Below are positions 4,981-5,163 of a DNA stretch of 5,163 bases, piece after piece (the stretch's first letter is position 1; every line of letters begins with the position of its first letter). The notes under the pieces are model-generated. The model did no database searches, was not told the origin of the DNA, and saw only the letters and a list, made by a program, of their open reading frames with translations. The translations under genes and the position numbers were made by a program. The stretch lies in assembly GCA_012517025.1 (NCBI GenBank), contig JAAYVT010000199.1, positions 1 to 5,163 of the forward strand. The letters are read 5' to 3'. This stretch comes from Phyllobacteriaceae bacterium (GTDB lineage Bacteria; Pseudomonadota; Alphaproteobacteria; Rhizobiales; Ancalomicrobiaceae).

Positions 4981-5163
4981 TCGAAATAGAGGGTGTTCTG
5001 CGACAGGAACAGCCGCTCGGAGGCGCCGTCGCCCTCGATGGCGAGGCCCCACTTGCCGGTGCTCACGCCGGCGACGCGACCCTCGAAGTGGTCGGACGAC
5101 CCCGGCACCGGCGCCAACGCCACCTCGTGATCGAGATGGCGCATGGCAGGATGCTCGAGCCGG
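4977..5163 (-). CDS. ccoH: cbb3 oxidase assembly protein CcoH / FixH (C-terminal part, cut by window edge)
   Basis: Sixty-two codons of the C terminus are present and end with NTLYFE and a TGA. The family pattern is visible. There is an RLEHPAMRHLDHEVAL strand region, a Phe-Glu-Gly-Arg (FEGRV) turn, the GKWGLAIEG strand with the conserved Trp, and a final RLFLSQNTLYFE. CcoH is a single-pass inner-membrane protein with a periplasmic beta-domain that stays with cbb3 oxidase and stabilises it, notably the CcoP subunit. The transmembrane segment and start lie beyond the right edge. Identification rests on this short piece plus its position directly upstream of ccoI and ccoS in the canonical ccoGHIS order. 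Confidence 0.85.
   Translation of the reverse strand, partial: RLEHPAMRHLDHEVALAPVPGSSDHFEGRVAGVSTGKWGLAIEGDGASERLFLSQNTLYFE

Overview
The window is GC-rich DNA, almost certainly from an alphaproteobacterium. Two observations support this. It encodes the glycine/succinyl-CoA (C4, Shemin) type of 5-aminolevulinate synthase, which among bacteria is typical of Alphaproteobacteria. It also carries the end of a ccoGHIS (fixGHIS) cluster, the assembly genes for the high-affinity cbb3 cytochrome oxidase. I cannot name the genus from sequence alone; a Hyphomicrobiales-like or Rhodobacter-like organism would fit.

Layout, left to right. Positions 1-241 (minus strand) hold the N-terminal part of a CheY-like receiver protein that runs off the left edge. 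Positions 242-583 are a divergent intergenic region. It contains a textbook FNR/FixK/FnrL-type box (357-370), a -10-like element at the right distance for class II activation, a strong leader hairpin, a possible 14-codon leader ORF and the hemA ribosome-binding site. Positions 584-1864 (plus strand) are hemA. Its 3' end is followed by two GC-rich hairpins, the second with a T-rich tail (probable terminator). Positions 1969-2391 (minus strand) encode a small exported, four-cysteine protein of unknown function. Positions 2475-2669, 2666-4912 and 4977-5163 (all minus strand) are ccoS, ccoI and the 3' end of ccoH, transcribed in the order ccoH-ccoI-ccoS. The ccoI and ccoS frames overlap by four bases. 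A 23-codon mini-ORF exactly bridges the gap between ccoH and ccoI, overlapping both neighbours' stop or start codons.

The genes share a theme of low-oxygen respiration. HemA makes the first committed haem precursor. CcoI moves copper for the cbb3 active site, and CcoH and CcoS are membrane factors for stability and cofactor insertion of the same oxidase. The FNR/FixK-type box in front of hemA suggests that haem supply is raised when oxygen falls, as known for FnrL and hemA in Rhodobacter. No mobile element, CRISPR array, tRNA or rRNA was seen. I did not find clear evidence of an undescribed multi-gene system. The least understood items are the exported four-cysteine protein beside ccoS and the two small overlapping ORFs.
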